The position numbers and the translations under genes were made by a program. A DNA stretch of 47,803 bases from a gamma proteobacterium symbiont of Ctena orbiculata (GTDB lineage Bacteria; Pseudomonadota; Gammaproteobacteria; Chromatiales; Chromatiaceae), in assembly GCA_003094535.1 (NCBI GenBank), contig NATV01000098.1, positions 1-47,803 on the forward strand. Direction: 5' to 3'. Below, in pieces: positions 34,125-43,375 of the stretch (position 1 is the first letter of the stretch; each line of letters opens with the position of its first letter). The notes under the pieces were generated by a model. That model was not told the DNA's origin and did not search any database. It was given only the letters and a program-made list of their open reading frames with translations.

Positions 34125-34132
34125 ACTGCCAC

Positions 34133-36004
34133 CTACTCGAATTCGTCGACGTTATGTCCTGACATGGCCTGTTTAATACTTTGATTCATGCGTCGTTCGA
34201 CATAGAAACCGCAGCGGCTTTCAAGCTGCGCTATGGCCTCTTTGATAACCATTTGATCATCGGCCCTGGCAACCGATTTCAATCCATCGAGCGCCTGCTC
34301 CACCTGCCGGCGCTCGGTAGAATCGAGCAACCGATCGCCATCGTCGGCCAGGGCCGCCTCCAGCGCCTCGATCACCCGGTCCGCCTCCACCTGTTGCTCG
34401 CGCAGGCTTCGCAGCCGCTTATCCTCGCCGGCGTGAGCGATGGAGTCACGCAGCATGGTCTCGATCTCATTGTCGGTCAAGCCGTAGGAGGGCTTGACCT
34501 CTATACTGGCCTGCACACCGCTGCTCTGCTCCACCGCGCTGACACTCAGCAGGCCATCCGCGTCGACCGCGAAGGTCACCCTTATCCGCGCGGCTCCGGC
34601 CACCATGGGCGGTATGCCCCGCAGTTCGAAGCGGGCCAGGGAGCGGCAGTCGCTGACCAGCTCCCGCTCTCCCTGCACCACGTGGATCGCCATTGCCGTC
34701 TGGCCGTCCTTGAAGGTGGTGAACTCCTGTGCCCGCGCCACCGGAATGGTGGTATTGCGGCTGATCAGCTTTTCGCTCAAACCGCCCATGGTCTCGATAC
34801 CCAGGGAGAGGGGAATGACATCCAGCAGCAACATCTCATCGTCGGGCTTGTTACCGGCAAGGATATCGGCCTGAATCGCGGCGCCCACCGCCACCACGCG
34901 GTCGGGATCGATCTCCACCAGGGGCTCGGTGCCGAAAAGCTCACCCACTCTCTCACGGACCCTGGGGACCCGGGTCGAACCGCCGACCATAACCACATCC
35001 TCAACCTCGTCAGCGGTAATCCCGGCATCCCTTATCGCCCTGCGGCAGGCAATCAGGGTCTTCTTGATCAAGGGATCGATCAGTTCGTTGAAGGTCGCTC
35101 TGTCGAGCCGTCCCTGCCAGGCCCCGCCCCCATCCAGGGCGACGCTGACCGGGGTCTCATCAGCACCGCTGAGCGCCTCTTTGGCCGCACAGCCCGCCAC
35201 CATCAGGCGTTTCAGCTGAGCGTGATCGGCATTGTCCTCAATCCCAGCCTGCCGCATGATCCACTCGGCCACCACACGATCGAAATCGTCACCGCCAAGG
35301 GCAGAGTCGCCTCCGGTGGCCATCACCTCGAAGACCCCCTTGTGGAGTCTGAGGATCGAGATATCGAAGGTGCCGCCACCCAGATCGTAGATGGCATGAA
35401 CGCCTTCCGCGCCCTTGTCCAAACCGTAGGCGACGGCTGCCGCAGTCGGTTCGTTGAGCAGGCGCAAGACATGCATACCCGCCAGTTTCGCCGCATCCTT
35501 GGTGGCTTGACGCTGGGCTTCATCGAAGTAGGCCGGAACAGTGATCACGACACCGCTCAATTCGCCACCAAGAGAGGCCTCGGCGCGTTGCCCCAGCACC
35601 TTGAGTATCTCGGCAGAGACCTCAACCGGACTGACCTCCCCCGCCACCGTCTGGATACGGGGTACAGTGGTATGTTCCTGAACAAAACGGTAGGGGAGCC
35701 TGTTGCCGATTGTCTTGATGTCGTCGATCCCCCGCCCGATCAATCGTTTGGCGGAGGAGATGGTGTTCAGCGGATCATCGGTCTCGGCCCGCTTCGCCCC
35801 ATGTCCAACCTCCATGGAATCCTTGCGGTACCTCACCACGGATGGCAGCAGATGCCGGCCCTCGTCATCGGGCAGGGTATCGGCGCGTCCGCTGCGCACG
35901 CTCGCCACCAGGGAGTTGGTGGTGCCCAGGTCGATGCCCGCCGCCAGGCGGTGTTGATGGGGTGCCTGGGCCTGGCCCGGCTCTGAAATCTGCAGCAGTG
36001 CCAT
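34133..36004 (-). CDS. hscA: HscA, Hsp70-type chaperone for iron-sulfur transfer
   Basis: A 623-residue specialised Hsp70. ATPase domain starts with [14 protein letters not shown]; later landmarks are [13 protein letters not shown] and [14 protein letters not shown]. The substrate-binding domain contains [14 protein letters not shown] and [15 protein letters not shown]. It binds the LPPVK motif of IscU, and HscB stimulates it, releasing the cluster to client proteins. It follows hscB by 23 bases. Because of the putative terminator ahead of hscB, its expression may be lower than that of iscRSUA. Confidence 0.97.
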   Translation of the reverse strand: MALLQISEPGQAQAPHQHRLAAGIDLGTTNSLVASVRSGRADTLPDDEGRHLLPSVVRYRKDSMEVGHGAKRAETDDPLNTISSAKRLIGRGIDDIKTIGNRLPYRFVQEHTTVPRIQTVAGEVSPVEVSAEILKVLGQRAEASLGGELSGVVITVPAYFDEAQRQATKDAAKLAGMHVLRLLNEPTAAAVAYGLDKGAEGVHAIYDLGGGTFDISILRLHKGVFEVMATGGDSALGGDDFDRVVAEWIMRQAGIEDNADHAQLKRLMVAGCAAKEALSGADETPVSVALDGGGAWQGRLDRATFNELIDPLIKKTLIACRRAIRDAGITADEVEDVVMVGGSTRVPRVRERVGELFGTEPLVEIDPDRVVAVGAAIQADILAGNKPDDEMLLLDVIPLSLGIETMGGLSEKLISRNTTIPVARAQEFTTFKDGQTAMAIHVVQGERELVSDCRSLARFELRGIPPMVAGAARIRVTFAVDADGLLSVSAVEQSSGVQASIEVKPSYGLTDNEIETMLRDSIAHAGEDKRLRSLREQQVEADRVIEALEAALADDGDRLLDSTERRQVEQALDGLKSVARADDQMVIKEAIAQLESRCGFYVERRMNQSIKQAMSGHNVDEFE

Positions 36005-36027
36005 CTATCTCGATTCCGTCGGATGCC

Positions 36028-36576
36028 TCAATTCAACTCATCTTCCAGTTCAGCTTCAACACTCTCCGCCTCGGTGTGCAGCTTCTTGAGAAAGCGCATT
36101 TTGCGCAGAATCTCACGGGCGGCCTGCAACTGCTCTTCCGTTGGCGTTTCAAAACAGACCGCCATCTGCGCCACCAGACTGTTGATCTGCTTGTTTATCC
36201 GCCCGCGCAAGTCGGCAATCGCGTTGTAGGGATCGGCCTGGCCACGGACCTCCTCCAACTCCTCCCGCAACTCCATCTGCTGCATCAGAAAGGCCGCATC
36301 CTGGGTCGACTCGTTCAAGGTATCCATCTCGATGCCGTGTAATGAGAGCAGATAACCGGCACGGGCGATCGGATCCTTGAGGGTCTCAAAGGCCTCGTTG
36401 ATCAATGCGGCACTCTGGACCGACAGTCGCCGCTCCTGTTCGCTTGCATTGGCATACCGATCGGGATGGATCACCCGCTGCAACTCGCGATAGCGTTCAG
36501 AAAGCGCATTGGCATCGACGATATAGGCAACCGGCAAGCCAAACAGATCAAAATAGTTTTTCGAAAAATCCAGCAT
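36028..36576 (-). CDS. hscB: HscB co-chaperone (J-domain)
   Basis: A 182-residue J-protein. NYFDLFGLP opens the J domain, HPDRY is the HPD motif, and the C-terminal half is a three-helix bundle with the IscU-binding surface (AAFLMQQMELREELEE). The ATG at 36576 fits the family N-terminus but no Shine-Dalgarno is present: a terminator-like hairpin and T-run (36580-36609) end only a few bases upstream. It follows iscA after a 56-base gap, the longest within the isc cluster. Confidence 0.96.
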   Translation of the reverse strand: MLDFSKNYFDLFGLPVAYIVDANALSERYRELQRVIHPDRYANASEQERRLSVQSAALINEAFETLKDPIARAGYLLSLHGIEMDTLNESTQDAAFLMQQMELREELEEVRGQADPYNAIADLRGRINKQINSLVAQMAVCFETPTEEQLQAAREILRKMRFLKKLHTEAESVEAELEDELN

Positions 36577-36579
36577 ATC

Positions 36580-36609
36580 GAAAAAAACGGCTGCCCTGAG
36601 GCAGCCGTT
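36580..36609 (-). terminator. Putative intrinsic terminator/attenuator between iscA and hscB
   Basis: AACGGCTGCC (36586-36595) and GGCAGCCGTT (36600-36609) are perfect 10-base arms with a four-base loop. Read on the minus strand, the stem runs straight into seven T residues (36587-36581), the arrangement of a rho-independent terminator. It lies within the ISC operon, a few bases from the hscB start, and could let only part of the iscRSUA transcript continue into hscBA-fdx-iscX or sequester the hscB start region. Confidence 0.8.
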
Positions 36610-36632
36610 CTCTGTCCTGTTGTGACCCTGTC

Positions 36633-36956
36633 TCAGACGTTAAAACTCTCACCACATCCGCACTCGCTCTTGGCGTTGGGATTGTTGAATTTAAAACCTT
36701 CATTCAGGCCCTCTCGGGCATAGTCGACTTGTGTGCCATCCAGATAGACCAGACTCTTTGAATCGACGATCACCTGCACCCCGCGGTCTTCGAATACCTG
36801 GTCATCTTCCTCAAGCTCATCCACAAACTCCATTTCATAGGCCATTCCGGAACAGCCGGAGGTACGCACACTCAGTCGGATACCCAGCCCCTTGCCCCGG
36901 TTGGCGAGGAAGGCCTGGACTCTATCGGCTGCCGCCTCTGTAATCGTAATACCCAT
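36633..36956 (-). CDS. iscA: IscA, A-type iron-sulfur carrier
   Basis: A 107-residue A-type carrier. The three cluster Cys are seen as [10 protein letters not shown] and CGCGESF near the C-terminus. [12 protein letters not shown] and [11 protein letters not shown] are family landmarks. It receives clusters from IscU and delivers them, chiefly [4Fe-4S], to apo-proteins. Located 37 bases after iscU. Downstream lies the putative terminator. Confidence 0.96.
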   Translation of the reverse strand: MGITITEAAADRVQAFLANRGKGLGIRLSVRTSGCSGMAYEMEFVDELEEDDQVFEDRGVQVIVDSKSLVYLDGTQVDYAREGLNEGFKFNNPNAKSECGCGESFNV

Positions 36957-36993
36957 GTCTACTACTCTACCAGATCACACCATTCAATTGCGG

Positions 36994-37377
36994 TTATTTG
37001 GTATTTTTTTCCGAGAAGTCCTTGATCGCCGCCTTGATGGCATCCTCGGCCAAGACTGAGCAGTGCACCTTCACCGGCGGCAGGGCCAACTCGTCGGCGA
37101 TATCCGAATTCTTGATCTCCTGGGCTTGGTCCAGGGTTTTTCCCTTGACCCATTCGGTCAGCAGGCTGCTGGAGGCGATGGCCGATCCGCAACCATAGGT
37201 CTTGAAGCGGGCATCCTCGATGACCCCATCGTCATTGACCTTGATCTGCAGACGCATCACGTCACCGCAGGCAGGCGCACCCACCATGCCGGTACCGACG
37301 CTGGTATCGTCCTTATCGAAACTACCCACATTTCGCGGGTTTTCATAATGGTCCAGAACCTTGTCACTATATGCCAT
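36994..37377 (-). CDS. iscU: IscU scaffold protein
   Basis: A 127-residue scaffold on which clusters are built. The ligands are GAPACGDVM (Cys and the regulatory Asp), GCGSAIASSS and VHCSVL; LPPVKVHCS is the recognition motif for HscA. GAGG precedes the ATG by nine bases. It lies between iscS and iscA. Length and motifs are normal, with no sign of degradation. Confidence 0.97.
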   Translation of the reverse strand: MAYSDKVLDHYENPRNVGSFDKDDTSVGTGMVGAPACGDVMRLQIKVNDDGVIEDARFKTYGCGSAIASSSLLTEWVKGKTLDQAQEIKNSDIADELALPPVKVHCSVLAEDAIKAAIKDFSEKNTK

Positions 37378-37410
37378 GATCTACAACCTCTGAATAACGG
37401 AGCTTGCGTG

Positions 37411-38625
37411 TTAGTGCGCAGCCCATTGAATGGATTTCAGGTCGATGCCATCCTTGAACATCTCCCACAGGGGCGACAGCTCCCGCAACCGTTCCACTTC
37501 GGTCTGAATCTTGTTGATTGCGTAATCCACCTCATCCGCGGTGGAAAAGCGTCCCAGGGTAAAACGAATGGAGCTGTGCGCCAGCTCGTCCTCGCGCCCC
37601 AGGGCGCGTAAAACATAACTCGGTTCCAGGCTTGCCGAGGTGCAGGCTGAACCTGACGATACCGCGAGATCCTTCAGTGCCATGATCAGGGATTCGCCTT
37701 CGACAAAGGCGAAACTGACATTCAGGTTACCGGCGACCCGCTGATCCCGATCGCCGTTGAGATAGGCCTCTTCGATATCGTTGATACCCTCCCAAAGTCG
37801 GTTGCGCAGTCCCAGAACACGCTCGTTTTCCGCCGCCATCTCTTCCCCTGCGAGCCTGAACGCCTCTCCCATGCCGACGATCTGGTGGGTCGCCAGGGTG
37901 CCGGAACGCATGCCGCGTTCGTGACCACCGCCATGCATCTGCGCCTCCAGGCGCACCCTCGGCTTACGCCTGACGTAGAGCGCGCCTATGCCCTTGGGAC
38001 CATAGATTTTGTGTGCCGAGAAGGACATCAAATCGACCTTCATGGTCTGCAGGTCAATCGGCACCTTGCCGGCGCTCTGCGCGGCATCCACATGAAACAG
38101 AATCTTGCGCTCCCGGGTTATTTCACCGATGGCCTGGATATCCTGAATCACGCCAATCTCGTTGTTGACATGCATGATCGAGACGAGAATGGTGTCGTCA
38201 CGCAACGCGGCCCGCAGCTTGTCGAGGTCGATCAGACCGTTGGGCTCGGGATCGAGATAGGTTATCTCGAAGTCGTGGCGCTCCAGTTGCCGGCAGGTAT
38301 CGAGCACCGCCTTGTGTTCGGTTTTGCAGGTGACGATATGGCGGCCCTTCTTGGCATAGAATTCCGCCACGCCTTTTATCGCCAGGTTGTCCGATTCAGT
38401 GGCGCCGGAAGTCCAGACTATCTCCTTGGGATCGGCATTCACCAGCTCGGCCACCTGTTGCCGAGCCCTGCTGATGGCTTCATCCGCGGTCCAGCCAAAG
38501 GCGTGGGATCGCGAGGCGGCGTTGCCGAAATCACCGTCCGGGGTTAGGTAACGGCACATGATTTCCGCAACACGGGGATCCACCGGCGTGGTGGCCGAGT
38601 AGTCCATATAGATGGGTAACTTCAT
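37411..38625 (-). CDS. iscS: IscS cysteine desulfurase
   Basis: A 404-residue class V aminotransferase-fold enzyme that takes sulfur from cysteine for clusters and tRNA thiolation. It uses PLP on the Lys of [10 protein letters not shown]. The persulfide Cys lies in the mobile loop [17 protein letters not shown]. Start at 38625 ([14 protein letters not shown]) has GGAG six bases upstream and matches the family; upstream in-frame starts at 38640 and 38652 do not. Confidence 0.97.
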   Translation of the reverse strand: MKLPIYMDYSATTPVDPRVAEIMCRYLTPDGDFGNAASRSHAFGWTADEAISRARQQVAELVNADPKEIVWTSGATESDNLAIKGVAEFYAKKGRHIVTCKTEHKAVLDTCRQLERHDFEITYLDPEPNGLIDLDKLRAALRDDTILVSIMHVNNEIGVIQDIQAIGEITRERKILFHVDAAQSAGKVPIDLQTMKVDLMSFSAHKIYGPKGIGALYVRRKPRVRLEAQMHGGGHERGMRSGTLATHQIVGMGEAFRLAGEEMAAENERVLGLRNRLWEGINDIEEAYLNGDRDQRVAGNLNVSFAFVEGESLIMALKDLAVSSGSACTSASLEPSYVLRALGREDELAHSSIRFTLGRFSTADEVDYAINKIQTEVERLRELSPLWEMFKDGIDLKSIQWAAH

Positions 38626-38648
38626 CTCAAACTCCGACATCGAATCTA

Positions 38649-39149
38649 TCAAGCGCCCGCCAAGTCGCCTGAGCCATCCACCAGTGAAACATCCAACCCC
38701 GATTGTTCCTTGTCAGGGTGATCCTGGCGGTCCGCGACTTCGCGCACCGCCTGTCGGTCCATGAGATCCTGCAGACTTATTTTGTTGAGATAGCCATAGA
38801 TTTGATTACTGAGATCCGACCACAAGTCGTGGGTCAGGCAGCGCTCGTTGTTCTGGCAGTTGTGGGCGCCGTTACAGCGGGTGGTATCGATATTTTCGTC
38901 GACTGCCGAGATCACCTCACCCACAAAAATCTCATCTGCGCCCCTGCCCAGGCTATAGCCGCCGCCTGGTCCCCGGACACTGGCGACCAATGACTTTTTA
39001 CGCAAGCGGGAGAACAGCTGCTCCAGATAGGAGAGCGAAATCCCCTGACGCTGAGCGATATCAGCAAGGGTTATCGGGCCCTCCCCATAGTGGAGGGATA
39101 GGTCCAGCATTGCGGTCACTGCGTATCGGCCTTTTGTGGTAAGCTTCAC
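38649..39149 (-). CDS. iscR: IscR, iron-sulfur-sensing Rrf2-family repressor
   Basis: A 166-residue Rrf2 regulator. [17 protein letters not shown] begins the winged helix; [20 protein letters not shown] is the recognition region. Three cluster Cys occur as [13 protein letters not shown], the usual IscR spacing. It binds a [2Fe-2S] cluster and represses the isc operon when clusters are sufficient. Start is GTG 39149 with GGAG eight bases upstream. The promoter with an IscR-like box is 30-65 bases upstream (39181-39214). Confidence 0.97.
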   Translation of the reverse strand: MKLTTKGRYAVTAMLDLSLHYGEGPITLADIAQRQGISLSYLEQLFSRLRKKSLVASVRGPGGGYSLGRGADEIFVGEVISAVDENIDTTRCNGAHNCQNNERCLTHDLWSDLSNQIYGYLNKISLQDLMDRQAVREVADRQDHPDKEQSGLDVSLVDGSGDLAGA

Positions 39150-39180
39150 TTCTCGAGCTCCGTGAATATTTCCAAACGCT

Positions 39181-39214
39181 AATATACATTCCCAAGCAAA
39201 TTAGTCAAGATTAT
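39181..39214 (-). promoter_or_regulatory. iscR promoter with type 1-like IscR box
   Basis: On the minus strand, -35 TTGACT (39208-39203) and -10 TATATT (39186-39181) are separated by 16 bases. A 25-base window at 39188-39212 matches much of the type 1 IscR consensus: GACT in the left half, A/T-rich centre, and GGG-AAT at the right end. It overlaps the -35 and spacer, where IscR would repress its own transcription. The right half is imperfect. Confidence 0.78.
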
Positions 39215-39224
39215 CCCACCCGGT

Positions 39225-40052
39225 TTATTCGGTGGTTTTCTCTTTCTCGGGAACCTCTTCATCCAGTTTTTGCAGCTCCTCGGCCGTCGAAATGATCTCG
39301 CAGGAGTCCAGCGCCGGGAGATCAGCGTCGCTCTCTTCCACGCCCAGACGTTTCAGGGCCTCGCACATCGACTCCATTCTCTTGTCCATCACATGGATAT
39401 GATCAAGCATGCAGTTGATGGCATGGGCTACCGGATCCGCTGCATCCTTGGTCGCCCCGTAGGCATCGAAACCGATCTTCTTGGCGATCTTCTCCCGATG
39501 CTCCGCCTGTTCCGGCCTCTTCGCGGTAATCAGCTTTCCGGGAACGCCCACCACGGTTGAACCCGCGGGTACATCCTTTACCACCACCGAGTTGGAGCCT
39601 ATCCTGACCCCTTCGCCGATAACGATGGGACCCAATACCTTCGCCCCCGCACCGACGACCACGTTGTTTTCCAGGGTGGGGTGGCGTTTTCCCTTCTCCC
39701 AGCTCGTACCGCCCAGGGTGACGCCGTGGTAGAGGGTGCAATCGTCACCGATCACGGCGGTCTCTCCGATCACGACTCCCATACCGTGATCGATGAAAAA
39801 GCGCCTGCCGATCACCGCACCCGGATGGATCTCTATCCCGGTCAGCAATCTGGCGATATTGGAGATCACCCGGGCAAGCCACTTCAATCCCAAACCCCAC
39901 AACCAGTGGCCAAACCGATGGAAGACCACGGCATGGACACCGGGGTAGGTGGTGATAACCTCGAAGGCGTTACGTGCCGCTGGGTCCCGTTCGAAAACGC
40001 TCTGGATATCCTCTTTCCAACGAGAGACTTTCTCTTCACCTGAAGTTTCCAA
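39225..40052 (-). CDS. cysE: Serine acetyltransferase CysE
   Basis: A ~275-residue hexapeptide-repeat enzyme making O-acetylserine from serine and acetyl-CoA, the committed step of cysteine synthesis. The N-terminal helical domain opens with [20 protein letters not shown]; the left-handed beta-helix has [21 protein letters not shown]... and [18 protein letters not shown] with the catalytic His. A ~65-residue extra C-terminal tail (after [11 protein letters not shown]) has an acidic coiled helix. The start is uncertain: the frame is open to TTG 40130, with GTG at 40091, but homology begins near 40025, so the TTG at 40052 is reported. It lies just upstream of iscR, as in many gammaproteobacteria. 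Confidence 0.92.
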   Translation of the reverse strand: METSGEEKVSRWKEDIQSVFERDPAARNAFEVITTYPGVHAVVFHRFGHWLWGLGLKWLARVISNIARLLTGIEIHPGAVIGRRFFIDHGMGVVIGETAVIGDDCTLYHGVTLGGTSWEKGKRHPTLENNVVVGAGAKVLGPIVIGEGVRIGSNSVVVKDVPAGSTVVGVPGKLITAKRPEQAEHREKIAKKIGFDAYGATKDAADPVAHAINCMLDHIHVMDKRMESMCEALKRLGVEESDADLPALDSCEIISTAEELQKLDEEVPEKEKTTE

Positions 40053-40196
40053 CTGCCTACCTACATGTGTGTGAATAAACTCTGGAGCCACATTTATAAT
40101 GTTGGCATGAGGGTAGCAGATTATCCACAATCCCGCACAAAATACTAGGGTATTATTCCAGGTTCGAGATGCGGGGTGGGAAACCGCTTTCGCCGT

Positions 40197-40922
40197 TCAG
40201 CGACGCATCGATTTGCGTCCCTGCATGGCACTGAGTATTCCGCGCATGATATTGATTTCGTCCTTGTCCGGCCGCGCCCGCTGGAACAGGCTGCGCAATC
40301 TACGCAGCAGCTTCTGCGACTGGCGCGGGTCGGTAAATCCGATGTCGTCCAGAGCCTGCGCCAGATGCTCGTGAAAGCCCTGCAGCATCTCGGCGGTGGC
40401 CAGGTCCCTCCGGCTCTCCAAAACCGCCTCAGGCTCGCCACGTTGGGCGATATAGATCTCGTAGGCCAGGACCTGGACCGCCGCGCCCAGATTGAGCGAA
40501 CTGTAAGCCTCGTTGGTGGGGATGTTGACAAGAAATGTGCAGCGATCCAGTTCACTGTTGGTGAGGCCCGAACGTTCGCGTCCGAAGACCAGCGCCACAT
40601 CCCCCTGCCGCGCCTCCTCCACCAGTTTGGCGGCGGCCTCCCTGGGCGAAACCACAGGCCACTCCACGCTGCGGCTGCGGGCGCTGGTGCCGACCACGAG
40701 GCGGCAGCCTGCCAGGGCCTCATCGAGGGATCCGGACACCCGGGCGCTGTTCAACAGGTCGTCGGCGCCGGAGGCCCTGGATGTCGCCTCCTGGTGGGGA
40801 AACAGCTGCGGGGTGACCAGGTGGAGCTGGCTTAGCGCCATGTTCTTCATTGCCCGGGCCGCCGCCCCGATATTGCCCGGGTGGCTGGTGTCCACCAACA
40901 CGATTCTGATATTTTTCAACAT
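40197..40922 (-). CDS. trmJ: TrmJ tRNA 2'-O-methyltransferase (positions 32)
   Basis: A 241-residue SPOUT methyltransferase that methylates the ribose of tRNA position 32. The N-terminus RIVLVDTSHPGNIGAAARAMKNM is the TrmJ signature; VALVFGRERSGLTNSELDRC and IPTNEAYSSLNLGAAVQVLAYEIY form the knotted SAM site. The C-terminal ~75-residue helical extension is also typical. It is divergent from suhB and upstream of cysE on the same strand, the standard gammaproteobacterial order. Confidence 0.95.
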   Translation of the reverse strand: MLKNIRIVLVDTSHPGNIGAAARAMKNMALSQLHLVTPQLFPHQEATSRASGADDLLNSARVSGSLDEALAGCRLVVGTSARSRSVEWPVVSPREAAAKLVEEARQGDVALVFGRERSGLTNSELDRCTFLVNIPTNEAYSSLNLGAAVQVLAYEIYIAQRGEPEAVLESRRDLATAEMLQGFHEHLAQALDDIGFTDPRQSQKLLRRLRSLFQRARPDKDEINIMRGILSAMQGRKSMRR

Positions 40923-40973
40923 AGGCGAATTGAAATCCTACTGCCATGGATGGCGTGAATAAGTGCTTGACTG

Positions 40974-41148
40974 ACGTCCGTCCAGTAATAACGAGTACTT
41001 TTCTACCCCCGGTGCCTGAGGGTTGTCTTTCTCCGACGCCCCGACAGTACATCCATGTACTGACGGGGCTAGCGCGGCATCCCTGCCGCTTCTACGAAAG
41101 ACAACCCTCAGGCACCTGCCAGCGTTCATTATGGTTCTGGACTAACGT
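40974..41148. repeat. Nested palindromic element between trmJ and suhB
   Basis: Perfect 21-base inverted arms lie at 41011-41031 and 41096-41116. Between them are two further hairpins: 41038-41069 (a 15-pair stem with one mismatch, sharing CAGTACAT/ATGTACTG with a two-base loop) and 41074-41089 (GCGGCA/TGCCGC). A looser outer pair, ACGTCCGTCCAG (40974-40985) and CTGGACTAACGT (41137-41148), matches at 10 of 12 positions. The inner portion resembles palindromic repeats scattered through other gammaproteobacterial genomes, so it is probably a REP/MITE-like repetitive element. No protein is encoded. It may fold as a branched RNA in readthrough transcripts. Confidence 0.85.
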
Positions 41149-41245
41149 GGCTAAATATTATCGATGATTTTATCTTCTACTTCGTACTGGGGCATCTCTA
41201 TGAAATAGTTTATCCATTCGCCCAGTTGCTGTATCCTCGCCGCCC

Positions 41246-42043
41246 ATGAATCCGATGCTCACCATTGCCGTCCGCGCCGCCCGTGAAGCCGGGCGCGTCA
41301 TCACCCGAAACTTCAATCGCCTCGACCGGCTCTCGGTCAGCGATAAAGGCAACAACGACTTCGTCTCTGAAGTCGATCGCAACGCGGAAGCGGTGATCAT
41401 CAATCTGCTGCGTGAAAAGTATCCGAATCATGCCATTCTTGCTGAAGAGAGCGGCAAACACGACGGCGATGACTATCAATGGGTCATCGACCCGCTGGAC
41501 GGTACCACCAATTTTCTCCACGGCCTGCCCCAGTTTGCCGTATCAATCGCGCTCAAGATCAAAAGTCGCCTGGAGGTCGGCGTTGTCTACAATCCGGTGA
41601 GCGAAGAGATGTATACCGCCTGCCGGGGTGAAGGCGCCCAATTGAATGACAGAAAGATCCGGGTCTCCAGCCGCAAGGGGCTCGATGGCGCCCTGCTGGG
41701 CACGGGCCTGCCCTACCGCGACTTCAGATTCACCGACAACTACATGGGTATGCTCAAGGACCTGATCAGGGAAAGCGCCGGGGTGCGTCGTCCCGGTTCC
41801 GCCGCCCTCGATTTCGCCTACGTTGCCGCCGGCCGCACCGACGGTTTCTGGGAACTCGGTCTTAAGGAATGGGACTTTGCAGCCGGCGCACTCCTGGTGA
41901 GGGAGGCGGGTGGCCTGGTCACCGACATCGGCGGCGGTGAGCGCTACCTCGAAACCGGTAATGTCATTGCCGGCAGCATCAAGGTCCACAACGCCATGCT
42001 GAAACGCATCCTACCCCACCTCGACAGCAAACTGACCGCTTAA
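41246..42043 (+). CDS. suhB: SuhB inositol-1-monophosphatase family protein
   Basis: A 265-residue metal-dependent phosphatase fold. The metal-binding signature is VIDPLDGTTNFLHG, preceded by the Glu in LAEESGKH; KEWDFAAGALLVREAGG is the second signature. E. coli SuhB is also a transcription antitermination factor of rRNA operons, so the role may not be inositol metabolism. Start ATG 41246 lies after an AT-rich leader that follows the palindromic element. A short hairpin (42136-42154) is the likely end of the transcript. Confidence 0.95.
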   Translation: MNPMLTIAVRAAREAGRVITRNFNRLDRLSVSDKGNNDFVSEVDRNAEAVIINLLREKYPNHAILAEESGKHDGDDYQWVIDPLDGTTNFLHGLPQFAVSIALKIKSRLEVGVVYNPVSEEMYTACRGEGAQLNDRKIRVSSRKGLDGALLGTGLPYRDFRFTDNYMGMLKDLIRESAGVRRPGSAALDFAYVAAGRTDGFWELGLKEWDFAAGALLVREAGGLVTDIGGGERYLETGNVIAGSIKVHNAMLKRILPHLDSKLTA

Positions 42044-42135
42044 TTCCCATCCTGACGAATCAGGTTCACAGATTCATCCAAACCGGCCAACAGCCCCTCA
42101 AGAATGTCCCTACGCAACCGTTAGTTGGTGTGTAG

Positions 42136-42154
42136 ACACTCTGAAACAGAGTGT
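42136..42154 (+). terminator. Possible terminator hairpin after suhB
   Basis: ACACTCTG (42136-42143) and CAGAGTGT (42147-42154) are perfect eight-base arms with a three-base AAA loop, followed by TATTTC. The stem is compact and the downstream T content only moderate, so termination is possible but not certain. Confidence 0.55.
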
Positions 42155-42207
42155 TATTTCTAGAGCAACATGCTGATTTGAAATGCCATTCATGTGGGAC
42201 ACTAGAG

Positions 42208-42399
42208 ATGACCGATGAGCAGACAAAAAAAAGAAAACTAAGCGATCACGCCCTGGAATTGATCATGCGGGACGTCTTGAACGGGTTGAAGGACTTTTCA
42301 CTGGATATGCAAACCGAAGTGGCAATGGCGGCCACGGAGGAGACCCACACACTCACCTCCGGCACGCTAAAAAAAGCACTGCGATCGAAACAGGAATGA
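42208..42399 (+). CDS. Small hypothetical protein
   Basis: A 63-residue frame from ATG 42208 (longer starts back to 42151 lack support). It begins MTDEQTKKRKLSDHALEL and looks helical and highly charged, with no signal, membrane segment or Cys. It sits between suhB and the convergent secF gene. No clear Shine-Dalgarno is present and I know no family, so it may be a real small gene or chance frame. Confidence 0.4.
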   Translation: MTDEQTKKRKLSDHALELIMRDVLNGLKDFSLDMQTEVAMAATEETHTLTSGTLKKALRSKQE

Positions 42400-42430
42400 C
42401 GGTTTAAAACACCACGCCCGATTCGATCGT

Positions 42431-43363
42431 TCAGGGCATATCGTCTACCGTGCCATCCTCTTTCTTCACCGGCATCAGATCGGCACGACTGACCCCCATG
42501 AATATCACCGAGCTGCTCGCTACATAGATCGAGGAGTAGGTACCTATCACCACACCCACTATCAGCGCCAGGGCGAAACCGTGGATGATCTCGCCACCGA
42601 AAAGGAACAGGGCGATCAACACCAGTAAAGTGGTACCCGATGTTATCAGGGTACGGGAGAGGGTCTGATTGACCGAGGTGTTGATAACGTCCACCGCGTC
42701 GCCCTTGCGGATCTTCCTGAAGTTCTCCCGAATTCGGTCGTAGACCACGATGGTATCGTTGAGCGAGTAACCGATCACCGCCAATACCGCGGCCAACACC
42801 GGCAGATCGAACTCCACCTGGAACAGCGAGAAAAAACCGATGGTGATCAGCACGTCATGCACCAGGGCGATCACAGAACCGACGGCGAAACGGTATTCGA
42901 AGCGCAGACCGACATAGATCAGGATGCCGATCAGGGCATAGAGCATCGCCAGTCCGCCATCCTCGGTCAGCTCGTCTCCCACCTGGGGACCGACGAACTC
43001 CACCCTGCGCAGGTCCACCTGCGGATCGATTCCCTGCATTGCGCTGAAGGCACGGTCGCTGAGTACCGCACTCTCGATGTCCTCCCGGGGCGCCAGCCTT
43101 ACCAACACATCCTTCGATGTGCCGAAGTGCTGGATCACCGCATCGTCGAAGCCATCCTTGGCCAGCGCCTCGCGGACCACGGGGAGTTCCACCGCCTGAG
43201 GATAGCCCACCTCGACCAGGGTGCCGCCGGTGAAGTCAATACCCAGGTTGAGTCCGCGGACGATGATCGATCCCACTGCAATCAGCAGCAGCACGGCGGA
43301 GAAGATCAGCGCGATATTGCGCTTGCCCATGAGGTCCAGATGTACATCTTTCAAGATCTGCAT
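42431..43363 (-). CDS. secF: SecF protein translocase subunit
   Basis: A 310-residue membrane protein of the RND superfamily that with SecD uses the proton gradient to help pull proteins across the membrane. TM1 (NIALIFSAVLLLIAVGSIIV) is followed by LNLGIDFTGGTLVEV, the family motif, a periplasmic domain, and five more membrane segments with YSLNDTIVVYDRIREN. Located 12 bases after secD. Length is normal. Confidence 0.97.
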   Translation of the reverse strand: MQILKDVHLDLMGKRNIALIFSAVLLLIAVGSIIVRGLNLGIDFTGGTLVEVGYPQAVELPVVREALAKDGFDDAVIQHFGTSKDVLVRLAPREDIESAVLSDRAFSAMQGIDPQVDLRRVEFVGPQVGDELTEDGGLAMLYALIGILIYVGLRFEYRFAVGSVIALVHDVLITIGFFSLFQVEFDLPVLAAVLAVIGYSLNDTIVVYDRIRENFRKIRKGDAVDVINTSVNQTLSRTLITSGTTLLVLIALFLFGGEIIHGFALALIVGVVIGTYSSIYVASSSVIFMGVSRADLMPVKKEDGTVDDMP

Positions 43364-43375
43364 GACAAGACTCCT

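Noticed and set aside
34181-35986. A 601-residue open frame antisense to hscA
   Set aside because: It mirrors the third-position bias of the real gene, has no motif or Shine-Dalgarno, and hscA is unambiguous on the other strand.
40053-40130. Upstream TTG/GTG extension of CysE
   Set aside because: These residues match no CysE homology that I know and no Shine-Dalgarno supports them; a promoter-like AT stretch falls here.
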